A stretch of DNA of 64,000 bases, from assembly GCF_014650675.1 (NCBI RefSeq), contig NZ_BMVK01000002.1, positions 601,880 through 665,879 of the forward strand, read 5' to 3'. The translations under genes were made by a program, and so were the position numbers. Below are positions 16,200 through 23,719 of the stretch, one piece after another; the stretch's first letter is position 1, and each line of letters starts with the position of its first letter. Source of the DNA: Streptomyces anulatus. GTDB lineage: Bacteria; Actinomycetota; Actinomycetes; Streptomycetales; Streptomycetaceae. The notes beneath the pieces were generated by a model, which had not been told where the DNA came from, searched no databases, and saw nothing but the letters and a program-made list of their open reading frames with translations.

Positions 16200-17848
16200 G
16201 GAGTTCCCTTCGGCGGTGCACCGTCGTACGCCTGCCGGCCGTTACCGGAGCGCAGACAGGCCAGGTCGGGCTTGCCGCGCTCGTTGAGCGGCATCGAGTC
16301 CCAGAACGTGATCTCGGCGGGAGCGTGCAGAGGGGAGAGCCGCTCGCCGACGTGGGTGCGCAGTTCCTCCGCGGAGGAGGTCCGGCCCGCCCTGAACACG
16401 ACGGCCGCGTGGACGTACTCGGTCCGGTCCGGATCCCGTACGCCGTGGACGGCCGCATGCCGTACCGCCGGGTGGGAGAGCAGCGCGCGCTCCACCGCGG
16501 CGGGATATATCTTCAGGCCGCCGGACTTGATGACCTGCCCGCTGCGGCCGGTCAGCCGCAGATAGCCGTAGCGGTCCCAGTGGCCGAGGTCGCCGGTGTC
16601 CAGCCAGCCGTCCCGCAGGACGCGGGCGGTCTGCTCCGGGTCGTTCGGGTAGCCGTCCATGACCGTGGAGGCGCGTACCCAGATCTCCCCGGCCTCCCCG
16701 CGCGGCACCGGGTCGCCGGTGCCGGGCTCGCGCACCTCCACCTCCACCCAGGGCAGCGGCCGCCCCACGCTGCCCAGGAGTTCGGGTTCCAGGTGGTCGA
16801 ACGGGCTCAGATTGCTGATGCCGCCGGCCTCGGTGGTGCCGTACAGCTGGACGAGCACCGGGCCGAACACCCGCAGGGCCTCGGCGATCCGGTGCGGCGC
16901 GGCGGGGGTGCCGCTGTAGACGACGCGGCGCAGCGACCACAGGGCGTCCCCGACGGGGCCCGAGCCGGGCCCCTGTTCGTGGCCCGGTGCGTCGACCAGC
17001 AGTTCCGTGAGCCGGTACAGGTGCGGAACGGCCAGATAGGTGTCGGTGACGCCGTGGTCCTCGAAGGCCCGTAGCACCTTCGGAGCGTCGAAGTCCTGGT
17101 GCAGGAGGACCTGGCCGCCGGCGGCCAGCACCGAGTCCGCCATGGCTCCGATGGTGTGGCTGAGGGGCGTCACGGCGAGGAACACCCGCCGCTCGTCCGG
17201 TTCGCCGCTCGCCGCCGACCTGACGGTGCTGTCCCAGACCCCGAAGGTCTGATGGATGCTCTTCGGCGTACCGCTGCTTCCGCTGGTGAAGGCCACCAGG
17301 GCGCGGCGGTCGGGGGAATGGGCGGGGAGTTCTCCGAGTGGCTCGTCCCGGTAGGACAGTGCGTCGGGGCAGTCGGCGGCGCCGACTCCGTGGCCCAGCA
17401 GGCGGGGGCTGCCCTCGGTCAGCGACAACAGGGCGCGGGCGCGCTCCAGATGGGGGGCGTCGACGAGGATCACGGACGTGCCGGTCTCGTCGAGGATCCG
17501 CGCCTGGGTGGCGGCGGGCAGCGGGAACGCGTCCGAGCGGGGGTTGGCCGAGCGCACCTGGACGACCGCGGCCCCCAGGAGGTGAGCGGCGTAGCGGCCG
17601 ATCAGCATGGCGGGGTGGTTGGGTTCGGTGAGCACCGCCACCGTGCCGCCGGGGGTCAGCCCGGCCCGCCGCAGGCCCACCGCGGTCGCGCGTACCGCGT
17701 CGGCCAGCGTCGCGCCGTTCAGCCACCGGCCCTGGAAGTACAGGGTGGGCAGGGAAGGTTGACGGGCCAGCCGCCACAGCACGCGCCGCGCGTAGTGCTC
17801 ATGTCCGGCCCAGGAGTCGGGCGCATCAATCGGGAATGTCACGACCAT
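16196..17848 (-). CDS. acyl/aryl-CoA ligase-type adenylating enzyme
   Basis: A 550-residue ANL-superfamily enzyme that activates a carboxylate with ATP. All core motifs are seen: FTSGSSGTPKSI (P-loop), YGTTEAGGISN, GWLDTGDLGHWDRYGYLRLTGR (hinge) and the C-terminal catalytic Lys in NERGKPDL. It is first in the operon with the GriI/GriH genes, so 3-amino-4-hydroxybenzoate (or its hydroxylated form) is the inferred substrate. By analogy, nosiheptide NosI activates the indolic acid side ring before attachment. No acyl carrier protein or acyltransferase is visible nearby, so the acceptor (CoA, peptide or other) is unknown. Confidence 0.88.
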   Translation of the reverse strand: MVVTFPIDAPDSWAGHEHYARRVLWRLARQPSLPTLYFQGRWLNGATLADAVRATAVGLRRAGLTPGGTVAVLTEPNHPAMLIGRYAAHLLGAAVVQVRSANPRSDAFPLPAATQARILDETGTSVILVDAPHLERARALLSLTEGSPRLLGHGVGAADCPDALSYRDEPLGELPAHSPDRRALVAFTSGSSGTPKSIHQTFGVWDSTVRSAASGEPDERRVFLAVTPLSHTIGAMADSVLAAGGQVLLHQDFDAPKVLRAFEDHGVTDTYLAVPHLYRLTELLVDAPGHEQGPGSGPVGDALWSLRRVVYSGTPAAPHRIAEALRVFGPVLVQLYGTTEAGGISNLSPFDHLEPELLGSVGRPLPWVEVEVREPGTGDPVPRGEAGEIWVRASTVMDGYPNDPEQTARVLRDGWLDTGDLGHWDRYGYLRLTGRSGQVIKSGGLKIYPAAVERALLSHPAVRHAAVHGVRDPDRTEYVHAAVVFRAGRTSSAEELRTHVGERLSPLHAPAEITFWDSMPLNERGKPDLACLRSGNGRQAYDGAPPKGTP

Positions 17849-17905
17849 CCGTTCGGGGCCGGGCGCCGGGCCCGCCCTCCGCTGGGCGGACCACCCGGTG
17901 GTGCC

Positions 17906-17940
17906 GCCTGCGCGGTGGGCGCTGCACCCGCCGCGCAGGC
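17906..17940. terminator. hairpin after precursor gene 1
   Basis: A 10-bp perfect stem (GCCTGCGCGG / CCGCGCAGGC) begins 18 bp after the precursor 1 stop on the minus strand. Equivalent hairpins follow precursors 2 and 3, so they are probably partial terminators that raise precursor mRNA relative to the ligase operon. Confidence 0.65.
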
Positions 17941-17957
17941 AGCACTGCGCCGCGGGA

Positions 17958-18128
17958 TCAGCAGCAGCAGCAGGAGGACGAGGAGGAGGAACAGCAGGTC
18001 ACGGGCAGGCTCGACGCGGCCATTTCCGGCAGCGCGACGCCGTCCGCGATCTCCATCGTGTCCAGCTCCTCGATGTCGAAGGAGTCGAACATCGCGTCCG
18101 CGTCCACGGTCTCCAGGGTCGATCTCAT
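17958..18128 (-). CDS. thiopeptide precursor peptide 1
   Basis: A 56-residue peptide. The leader (residues 1-38) is acidic: MRSTLETVDADAMFDSF, DIEELDTMEIADG, then VALPEMAA. The proposed core is SSLPVTCCSSSSSSCCCC (18 residues). The leader end resembles the lactazole precursor LazA (VALPENGA before a Ser), so cleavage at Ala-Ser is inferred, placing a Ser at core position 1 for pyridine formation. Cys should become thiazoles; Ser should become dehydroalanine or oxazole. This copy has two additional C-terminal Cys compared with its siblings. GGGGG lies upstream of the ATG at the right distance. Confidence 0.93.
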   Translation of the reverse strand: MRSTLETVDADAMFDSFDIEELDTMEIADGVALPEMAASSLPVTCCSSSSSSCCCC

Positions 18129-18228
18129 CTTGTGTGTACCCCCAAGCTCTTGGCCCGCCGGCCGGGGAGACCGGCGTGCGTGTGATTTCCAACCGGTACC
18201 CGGCACACGATCGCCCTTGGGGCCCGGC

Positions 18229-18243
18229 GCTGACGTGGTCAGC
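18229..18243. promoter_or_regulatory. operator palindrome before precursor 1 (variant)
   Basis: GCTGACGTGGTCAGC is a perfect 6-bp inverted repeat around 3 nt, about 100 bp upstream of the precursor 1 start. It is 1 bp shorter in the centre than the other five copies of the GCTGACATTTGTCAGC family. Confidence 0.65.
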
Positions 18244-18340
18244 GATTCCCGCCGGACAGCCGCCTGCCGAAAGCTTGTTGCGCGGGTGGTGCTGTCTGCC
18301 GCCGGGGCGGCAGCTGAGAAGGGGGACGAGCGGCACAGCT

Positions 18341-18394
18341 CACGAGACCGGCGGTGCATACGATTTCCAACCGGAACCCGGCACGCAATGACCC
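18341..18394 (-). repeat. orphan copy of the precursor promoter unit
   Basis: These 54 bp match 18722-18775 (the unit before precursor 2) at 51 positions, including GCATACGATTTCCA and CCGGAACCCGGCACGCAAT. In the precursor 2 copy the unit ends 33 bp before the ATG. Here no leader or core follows; within 28 bp a hairpin appears (18296-18313, CTGCCGCC/GGCGGCAG). The simplest reading is a precursor gene lost by deletion. A small transcript or an extra promoter for precursor 1 are alternatives. Confidence 0.7.
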
Positions 18395-18404
18395 GTGACC
18401 GGGC

Positions 18405-18420
18405 GCTGACATTTGTCAGC
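18405..18420. promoter_or_regulatory. operator palindrome of the orphan promoter unit
   Basis: GCTGACATTTGTCAGC is the best copy of the cluster palindrome, 7+7 bp around central TT. It belongs to the promoter unit that lacks its own precursor, 277-292 bp upstream of precursor 1. Confidence 0.7.
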
Positions 18421-18474
18421 GTTTCCCGACGGAAACGAAATGGCCTCCGCCGATGCCCAATGCTCGTCGGTGGC

Positions 18475-18511
18475 GCTGCCTGCGCGTCGGGAGACCCGTC
18501 GCGCAGACAGC
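18475..18511. terminator. hairpin after precursor gene 2
   Basis: GCTGCCTGCGCG pairs with CGCGCAGACAGC, a 12-bp stem with one mismatch, starting 14 bp past the precursor 2 stop on the minus strand. Confidence 0.65.
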
Positions 18512-18524
18512 CGGTGTCCCTACC

Positions 18525-18689
18525 TCAGCAGCAGGAGGAAGAGGACGAGGAGCAGCAGGTGAAGTCACCCTTCGAGGCGCCCATCTCGGGGAGGGCGACG
18601 CCGTCCGCGAGCTCCATGGTGCCCAGCTCCTCGATGTCGAAGGAGTCGAACATCGCGTCCGCGTCCACGGTCTCCAGGATCTTGCTCAT
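18525..18689 (-). CDS. thiopeptide precursor peptide 2
   Basis: A 54-residue peptide with a leader almost identical to precursor 1 (ILETVDADAMFDSF, DIEELGTMELADG, VALPEMGA). The proposed core is SKGDFTCCSSSSSSCC (16 residues). Core positions 2-6 (KGDFT) differ from the other two copies while Cys7-Cys8, Ser9-14 and Cys15-16 are fixed, so the variable residues probably lie in the macrocycle. Among the three it carries the only charged core residues. GGAGG precedes the ATG by 8 nt. It has its own promoter unit and hairpin. Confidence 0.93.
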   Translation of the reverse strand: MSKILETVDADAMFDSFDIEELGTMELADGVALPEMGASKGDFTCCSSSSSSCC

Positions 18690-18785
18690 CTTGGTGTACC
18701 TCCAAGCTCTGGCCCGCCGGCCACGAGACCGACGGTGCATACGATTTCCATCCGGAACCCGGCACGCAATTACCCTTGGCGCGGC

Positions 18786-18801
18786 GCTGATATTTGTCAT
18801 C
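18786..18801. promoter_or_regulatory. operator palindrome before precursor 2
   Basis: GCTGATATTTGTCATC is a degenerate copy of the cluster palindrome (TGATA-TT-TGTCA core), 97-112 bp upstream of the precursor 2 start. Confidence 0.65.
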
Positions 18802-18850
18802 AATTCCTGCCGGACAACCGCCTGCCGAGCATGCGCTTCACCTCGGTGAC

Positions 18851-18888
18851 GCTGTCTGCGCGTCGGGAGACCCCGCCGCACGGACAGC
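18851..18888. terminator. hairpin after precursor gene 3
   Basis: GCTGTC with TGCG pairs with CGCA and GACAGC across a 2-nt bulge, about 14 bp beyond the precursor 3 stop. It occupies the same place as the hairpins after precursors 1 and 2. Confidence 0.55.
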
Positions 18889-18901
18889 CGGCGTCGCTAC
18901 C

Positions 18902-19066
18902 TCAGCAGCAGGAGGAGGACGACGAGGAGCAGCACATGGTGTTGCCGGTGGAGGCGCCCATCTCGGGCAGGGCGACGCCGTCGGCGACCTCCATGGTGTC
19001 CAGCTCCTCGATGTCGAAGGAGTCGAACAGGGCGTCCGCGTTCATCGCCTCAATGGCCATGCTCAT
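18902..19066 (-). CDS. thiopeptide precursor peptide 3
   Basis: A 54-residue peptide reading MSMAIEAMNADALFDSF, DIEELDTMEVADG, VALPEMGA and then the proposed core STGNTMCCSSSSSSCC. It is the most diverged of the three in the first ten residues, but the leader helix (FDSFDIEEL) and cleavage region are unchanged. Core Met6 is unique to this copy. AAGGGA precedes the ATG. It is the promoter-proximal precursor, divergent from the FAD hydroxylase gene, with a shared intergenic region that holds one operator palindrome. It is shorter than most gene-finder cut-offs and is easily missed. Confidence 0.93.
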   Translation of the reverse strand: MSMAIEAMNADALFDSFDIEELDTMEVADGVALPEMGASTGNTMCCSSSSSSCC

Positions 19067-19166
19067 TGACTTGATTTCCCTTCTTGATTAAGACTGCCAT
19101 TCGGTAGAAGTGGCACCATGGATAATTTCGGTCACTTCAGGCGCTGGCAATCTCTCGCGAAGCGGC

Positions 19167-19182
19167 GCTGACATTTGTCACC
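19167..19182. promoter_or_regulatory. operator palindrome between precursor 3 and the FAD hydroxylase
   Basis: GCTGACATTTGTCACC lies 101-116 bp upstream of precursor 3 and 127-142 bp upstream of the divergent hydroxylase start, so it may serve both promoters. Confidence 0.7.
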
Positions 19183-19308
19183 AGCCTCTGCCGGGAAGCC
19201 GATCGAAGGGGCACAAATGTCGCTTTGATGAATCGGTACGGTGGGCCTCGATTATCACGGTTGCCCGCGTACGGCCCGAACACCATGGGTATTCAGGACA
19301 GGAGAAGC

Positions 19309-20997
19309 ATGAACGGGATATCTGGGTCACGCGGTCGGAGCGCCGGCGCTCCGGAGGCCGATGTCCTGGTCGTCGGCTACGGGCCGGTGGGGCAGGTGCT
19401 GTCCATCCTGCTGGCCCAGCACGGGTGGCGGGTCGTCGTCGTCGAGCGCCATCCGGAACCGTACAGTCTGCCGCGAGCGGTGGCGTTCGACGCCGAGGCA
19501 GCCCGGACGCTCGACGCCGTCGGCGTCTCCGGCCGGATCGGGGACATCACCGAACCCTCGCAGGACTACGTGGTCAGCGACGCCGCCGGACGGCAGCTTC
19601 TGCGGATCGGGCTGGGCGGCTCGGACGGGCCGGGCCGGCCGGACTCCACCTCCGTGTACCAGCCGGGGCTGGAGGCAGCGCTCGCGGCCCGCGGCGAGGA
19701 ACTTCCCACGCTGCGCGTGCACCGCGGCCTGCGCGCCGTGGAGCTGACCGGCTCCGACTCCGGCGCGGAGCTGGTGGCCGAGGACGAACGCGGCGGCGTG
19801 CGGCGGACCTTCACCGCCTCCTGGGTGGTGGGCTGCGACGGTGCGGGCAGCTTCGTGCGGCGCTCCCTGGGCGTCGGCTGGGCCGATTCCGGCTTCGCCC
19901 TGGACTGGCTGGCCTGCGATGTGGTGCCGCACCGCCCGGAGGACTTCCCGCCGTCCAATCTCCAGATCGCCGATCCCGCCCGGCCCCGGGTGGCCGTCTC
20001 CTGCGGACCGGGCCGCCGCCGCTGGGAGTTCATGCGGATGCCCGGGGAGGACCGGGCGGAGTTCGGCACCGAGGAGAACGCCTGGCGGCTGCTGTCGATG
20101 TTCTCCGCCAGGCCGGACAACGCCACACTCACCCGCCACGCCACCTACACCTTCCGGGCCCGCAACGCGGAGCACTGGCGACGTGGACGGGTGCTGCTGG
20201 CCGGGGACGCGGCCCATCAGATGCCGCCGTTCGCCGGCCAGGGCATGTGCTCCGGCTTCCGGGACGCCGCGAACCTCGCCTGGAAGCTCGACCTGGTGCT
20301 GGGCGGCAGGGCCGGGGAAGCCCTCCTCGACAGCTACGAACAGGAGCGCCGCGCCCACGTCCAGCACGCGATCGACCTGTCCGTACGGCTCGGGCGCCTG
20401 ATCTGCGTGACCGACCCGGCCGCGGCGGCGGACAGGGACCGGGCGATGACCGCGCGCCCCGCCGGCCCGGCGCGCCCGTCCGCACCGGCGCGCCCCGCCG
20501 GCCCGGCCCGCTCCGCGAGCCCGCTGGGCGAACACCTGGCCAAGGGCTTCCTCGCCGACGGCGGACCCCCGGCGGGTGGACTCATGGGCCAGGTCCGGCT
20601 GACCGGCCCCGACGGCCCGGGCCCGGCCGACTCCGTGCTCGGCCCCGGCTTCGTCCTGCTGTGCCGCGAGAACCTCGCGGACACCCTGTCCCCCGCCGCG
20701 CTGGAGACCCTGCGGCTGGTATCCGGCCGGGTGGTGACCGTCCTGCGCGCCGACACCGGTTCGGCTCCCGGGCCGAACACGGTGCTGGACACCGACGGCC
20801 GCTGCCTGCCCTGGCTGGAGTCGGTACCGGCCGGGGCCGTCCTGATCCGGCCCGACCGCTATCTGTTCGGCGCGGCCCCCGACGCGGACGGGCTCGCCGC
20901 GCTGATCGCGGACTTCCGGCGGCGGCTGAGCCCGGCCACCCCAGGGCCGGGCGCAGCCGCCGGGTCCGCCTCAGCGGACCGTCGGGCTCAGTGGTAG
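19309..20997 (+). CDS. FAD-dependent aromatic hydroxylase (MhpA/PheA family)
   Basis: A 562-residue flavoprotein hydroxylase. The dinucleotide fold (VLVVGYGPVGQVLSILLAQHGWRVVVVERHPEPYSLPRAV) is followed by WVVGCDGAGSFVRRSLG and LLAGDAAHQMPPFAGQGMCSGFRDAANLAWKL, as in 3-(3-hydroxyphenyl)propionate hydroxylases. An Ala/Pro-rich linker (about residues 383-410) separates the thioredoxin-like C-terminal domain. It is the only plus-strand gene between the precursors and the sugar operon. The likely target is the aminohydroxybenzoate ring, free or peptide-bound. The ATG follows GGAGAAG; the longer ATG frame begins in the promoter region. Confidence 0.87.
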   Translation: MNGISGSRGRSAGAPEADVLVVGYGPVGQVLSILLAQHGWRVVVVERHPEPYSLPRAVAFDAEAARTLDAVGVSGRIGDITEPSQDYVVSDAAGRQLLRIGLGGSDGPGRPDSTSVYQPGLEAALAARGEELPTLRVHRGLRAVELTGSDSGAELVAEDERGGVRRTFTASWVVGCDGAGSFVRRSLGVGWADSGFALDWLACDVVPHRPEDFPPSNLQIADPARPRVAVSCGPGRRRWEFMRMPGEDRAEFGTEENAWRLLSMFSARPDNATLTRHATYTFRARNAEHWRRGRVLLAGDAAHQMPPFAGQGMCSGFRDAANLAWKLDLVLGGRAGEALLDSYEQERRAHVQHAIDLSVRLGRLICVTDPAAAADRDRAMTARPAGPARPSAPARPAGPARSASPLGEHLAKGFLADGGPPAGGLMGQVRLTGPDGPGPADSVLGPGFVLLCRENLADTLSPAALETLRLVSGRVVTVLRADTGSAPGPNTVLDTDGRCLPWLESVPAGAVLIRPDRYLFGAAPDADGLAALIADFRRRLSPATPGPGAAAGSASADRRAQW

Positions 20998-21740
20998 CGG
21001 CGTCCCTCGTCACGCTGGTAGGCGTAGAACGCGAGAGCGGCCAGGGCGACGGTCCAGACCACGAGCGACACGATGGCGACCGGGTTGATGTCGTAGTCGC
21101 CGACGGTCGCCCACATCAGCTCGGCCGAGCCGCGCGTCGGGACGAACGGGGCGATCGTCTCGATGAATCCGGGCGCCTCGCCCGGACCGCCCAGCAGGCC
21201 TCCCGCGAAGGCCAGCGGCAGGAAGACGAGCTGGACGGTGGCGATCGCCGCCTTGGTGGAGAGCAGGTAGCCGATCGCCAGCCCCATCATGGTGAACGGC
21301 ACGGAGACGATGATCACCACGCCGATCGCCAGCAGGAAGCGGACCGGCGAGATGGTGGCGGGGGTGAAGAACGCCGCCACGATCACGACCGGGAACATCG
21401 AGAACAGCATCATCGCGAGACCGGTGATGATGCGGCTGCCGAACCGCACCGCCGGGCCGATCGGAAGGGTGCGGGTGTAGGGGTCCCAGGGCTGGGAGCG
21501 GTCTTCGGCCACACCGGTGCCGTGGCCGAAGAGATTGCTGATCATCGCCGCGAAGACCACCATCGAGGCGGTGGCGAGGGTGGCCCCGGCGGGGTCGTCC
21601 TTGGTGTTGGGCACCACGAAGAAGAACAGCGAGGCGGCCGGGAAGAAGGCCGCGCCGATGATCGCCATGGGGATGCGGCTCAGCTCGACCAGCTGGTAGC
21701 GGGCATGGACAAGGGTCAGTGATGACATGGCCTCAGGCAC
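20988..21740 (-). CDS. ABC transporter permease (ABC-2 type)
   Basis: A roughly 250-residue integral membrane protein with six predicted hydrophobic segments, including PMAIIGAAFFPAASLFFFV, FPVVIVAAFFTPA and VAIVSLVVWTVALAALAFYAY. It is the export partner of the ATPase encoded just upstream and probably carries the finished thiopeptide out, giving export and some self-protection. Two starts are possible, GTG at 21740 and ATG at 21728; neither has a strong ribosome site. Its 3' end overlaps that of the convergent FAD hydroxylase by 10 bp. Confidence 0.88.
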   Translation of the reverse strand: MPEAMSSLTLVHARYQLVELSRIPMAIIGAAFFPAASLFFFVVPNTKDDPAGATLATASMVVFAAMISNLFGHGTGVAEDRSQPWDPYTRTLPIGPAVRFGSRIITGLAMMLFSMFPVVIVAAFFTPATISPVRFLLAIGVVIIVSVPFTMMGLAIGYLLSTKAAIATVQLVFLPLAFAGGLLGGPGEAPGFIETIAPFVPTRGSAELMWATVGDYDINPVAIVSLVVWTVALAALAFYAYQRDEGRRYH

Positions 21741-21761
21741 TTTCGTGGGAGGTGCGGTGGA

Positions 21762-22679
21762 TCAGGACTGGGAGATCACCAGGAAGGCTTCTTCGAGCGT
21801 GGCCTGCTGGACGGCGAGGCCGGAGAACTCCACGCCCTGACGCACCAGTGCCCGGACCAGCTGATCGGCGTCGTGGGTCATCAGCTCGACCCGCTCCTCC
21901 GTCCGCTCCTCGCTGATGACGCCCGGCAGGTCCGGCAGCGGTCCGGCGTTCATGGACACGCGCTGCATATGGGCCATCCCCCGGATGGCGCCCACGCTGT
22001 CGTCCGCCCGGATGCGGCCCTGGGCGATCACCACCACCCGCTTCGCCAGAGCCTCGATCTCCTCCAGATAGTGCGTGGTGAGCAGGACCGTGCCACCGCC
22101 CTCGTGGAACTCGCGGATGCGGTCCCACAGCATCCGCCGGGACTCCACGTCCAGGCCGGTGGTCGGCTCGTCCAGGATGACCAGGCGCGGGCGCCCGACG
22201 AACGCGAGGGCGAGCGCCAGACGGCGCTTCTGTCCGCCGGAGAGGCCACCGGCCTGGCGGCGGGCCTCCTTGGTCAGGTCGAACCGCTCCAGCAGCTCGT
22301 CCCGGTCCTCGGTCTCCTTGAAGTGCGCGGCCACGAAGTCCACCGCTTCGGCCACCCGCAGGGTCGGCGGAACGCCGCTCTCCTGCGGGGTGACGCCGAT
22401 GAACCGCCGGCTGGCCGGGTTCGTGGGGGAGCCTCCGAACAGCTCGATGCGCCCGGAGGTCGGCTTGCGCAGCCCCAGCAGGGAGTTGAGCAGCGTGGTC
22501 TTGCCCGCGCCGTTCGGCCCGAGCAGGCCGATGAACTCGCCCTCCCGCACGGTGAAGTCCACGTTGTCCAGGGCGACGGTGTCCCCGTAGTGCCGGGTGA
22601 CGCCGATGGCTCGGGCGACGACGGCCGGGGTGGGGGGAGCCCCGGCGCGTGCGGTGGCGGTGGTGGGGCTGGTGCTCAT
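21762..22679 (-). CDS. ABC transporter ATP-binding protein
   Basis: A 305-residue DrrA/CcmA-type ATPase. It has Walker A (GLLGPNGAGKTTLLNSLLG), Q-loop (VTPQESGVPP), signature LSGGQKRRLALALAF, Walker B LVILDEPTTGLD and H-loop LLTTHYLEE. The C-terminal regulatory extension follows. Start ATG with GAGGAG upstream overlaps the stop of the elimination-protein gene (ATGA), so it is co-translated with the maturation operon. Confidence 0.93.
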   Translation of the reverse strand: MSTSPTTATARAGAPPTPAVVARAIGVTRHYGDTVALDNVDFTVREGEFIGLLGPNGAGKTTLLNSLLGLRKPTSGRIELFGGSPTNPASRRFIGVTPQESGVPPTLRVAEAVDFVAAHFKETEDRDELLERFDLTKEARRQAGGLSGGQKRRLALALAFVGRPRLVILDEPTTGLDVESRRMLWDRIREFHEGGGTVLLTTHYLEEIEALAKRVVVIAQGRIRADDSVGAIRGMAHMQRVSMNAGPLPDLPGVISEERTEERVELMTHDADQLVRALVRQGVEFSGLAVQQATLEEAFLVISQS

Positions 22680-23719
22680 CGGTGCTCCTCGGTTGATGGG
22701 ACCGCGCTGCTCTGCGCCGGGCCGGAGTGGTCGGGAGGGGGTGCCCCTTCGGGGGCCGGCCGGACGGGGAAGAGCCTCGCCAGCCGGGCATAGGTCTGGT
22801 ATTCCTCGACAGTCCGCAGACCGAGGCGGTTGTGCAGCATGTGGACGTGGGAGATGGTGACCTGCGCCGGGTGCAGCGGGGTCTGCCGCCGTATGCGGTC
22901 CGACAGTCCGGTGAGCGCCGTCTGCCACGGCGCCAGCGGGCCCGGGGCGTCTCCTCCGGTCGCTTTGGCCCGCAGCTCGTCGGTCGGCCGGGCGGTCCGG
23001 TACAGCTCGTCGAGCTGTCGCTCCGTGTAGCCGTAGCCGGCCGCCCACGTCCGCCAGGCGCGCAGTCCGTGATCGTAGAAGGCCGCCTCTTCGGCGGGGT
23101 CGTCGCCGAGGGCCCGCGCGGCGCAGACGGTGGCGCGCAGGGCCAGCAGGGCGCGGGCCCCGGTGGAGGGTTCACGCCGGAGGAAGGCGAGGACCAGCCT
23201 GCTGGAGAGCTCGAAGAGCTGTTCGTTCTCGGGCATGAGCTCCCGGCCGCCGTACCGCTCGTGTTCCGGGTGGTAGGCGAAGCGGTGGACACCGGGCTCC
23301 AGCATGCCGGTGACCTCCTGGTGGGAGGGCTGGTCCCCGGCCGTGGTCATGGAGGCGGCGGTCCGCGCGTAGTCCGCCGGGTCCATCGCCGTCTCGCCCT
23401 CCCGCAGCCGCCCGGCGTCCACGAGGCGCTCGGCGAGGAGCCGCTCCGCCGAAGCCGCCTGGTCATCGGTCATGTCCCCGATGCGCAGGCGGATATGGGG
23501 ACCGCCGTGCCAGTAGCGCAGGAAGAACCACGGGCGGCCCGGCAGGGTCCGCAGCACCGGTCCGACCGTGTCGACCACCACCCGGTCGTGCGCGCTTCGG
23601 TCGCCGCTCGGTACGTGCAGATGCCAGGTCCGCCACACGGTGTCGGGTCCGCCGGGGCCGGCGCCGCCCCCGGCGCGCTCGGTCTCGGATGTGTCCGTCA
23701 ACTTCTGCTCCCTCGTCAC
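22676..23719 (-). CDS. thiopeptide-type biosynthesis protein, TbtC-like glutamate-elimination domain
   Basis: A protein of about 347 residues belonging to the lantibiotic dehydratase C-terminal (SpaB_C) family. The signature is near the N-terminus: WRTWHLHVPSGD, then PWFFLRYWHGGPHIRLRIGDM. Stand-alone members in thiopeptide clusters (TbtC type) remove glutamate from glutamylated Ser/Thr to give dehydroamino acids. A second, more divergent member of the family is encoded at the start of the operon. Either GTG 23719, overlapping the SagB stop, or TTG 23701, preceded by GAGGGAG, is the start. Which paralogue does elimination and which pyridine synthesis is inferred from similarity only. Confidence 0.82.
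   Translation of the reverse strand: MTREQKLTDTSETERAGGGAGPGGPDTVWRTWHLHVPSGDRSAHDRVVVDTVGPVLRTLPGRPWFFLRYWHGGPHIRLRIGDMTDDQAASAERLLAERLVDAGRLREGETAMDPADYARTAASMTTAGDQPSHQEVTGMLEPGVHRFAYHPEHERYGGRELMPENEQLFELSSRLVLAFLRREPSTGARALLALRATVCAARALGDDPAEEAAFYDHGLRAWRTWAAGYGYTERQLDELYRTARPTDELRAKATGGDAPGPLAPWQTALTGLSDRIRRQTPLHPAQVTISHVHMLHNRLGLRTVEEYQTYARLARLFPVRPAPEGAPPPDHSGPAQSSAVPSTEEHR

Noticed and set aside
17958..19066. Lanthipeptide or plain linear azole (plantazolicin-like) product
   Set aside because: There is no LanC or cyclase, and two SpaB_C-type proteins plus a core Ser1 fit thiopeptide chemistry better. A linear polyazole remains a minor possibility until the pyridine synthase is tested.
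17836..19091. Plus-strand reading frames of 95-430 codons over the precursor array
   Set aside because: They are antisense to the precursor genes; the Ser/Cys codons read backwards give Gln/Glu-rich runs. The minus-strand peptides have ribosome sites, conserved leaders and individual promoters.
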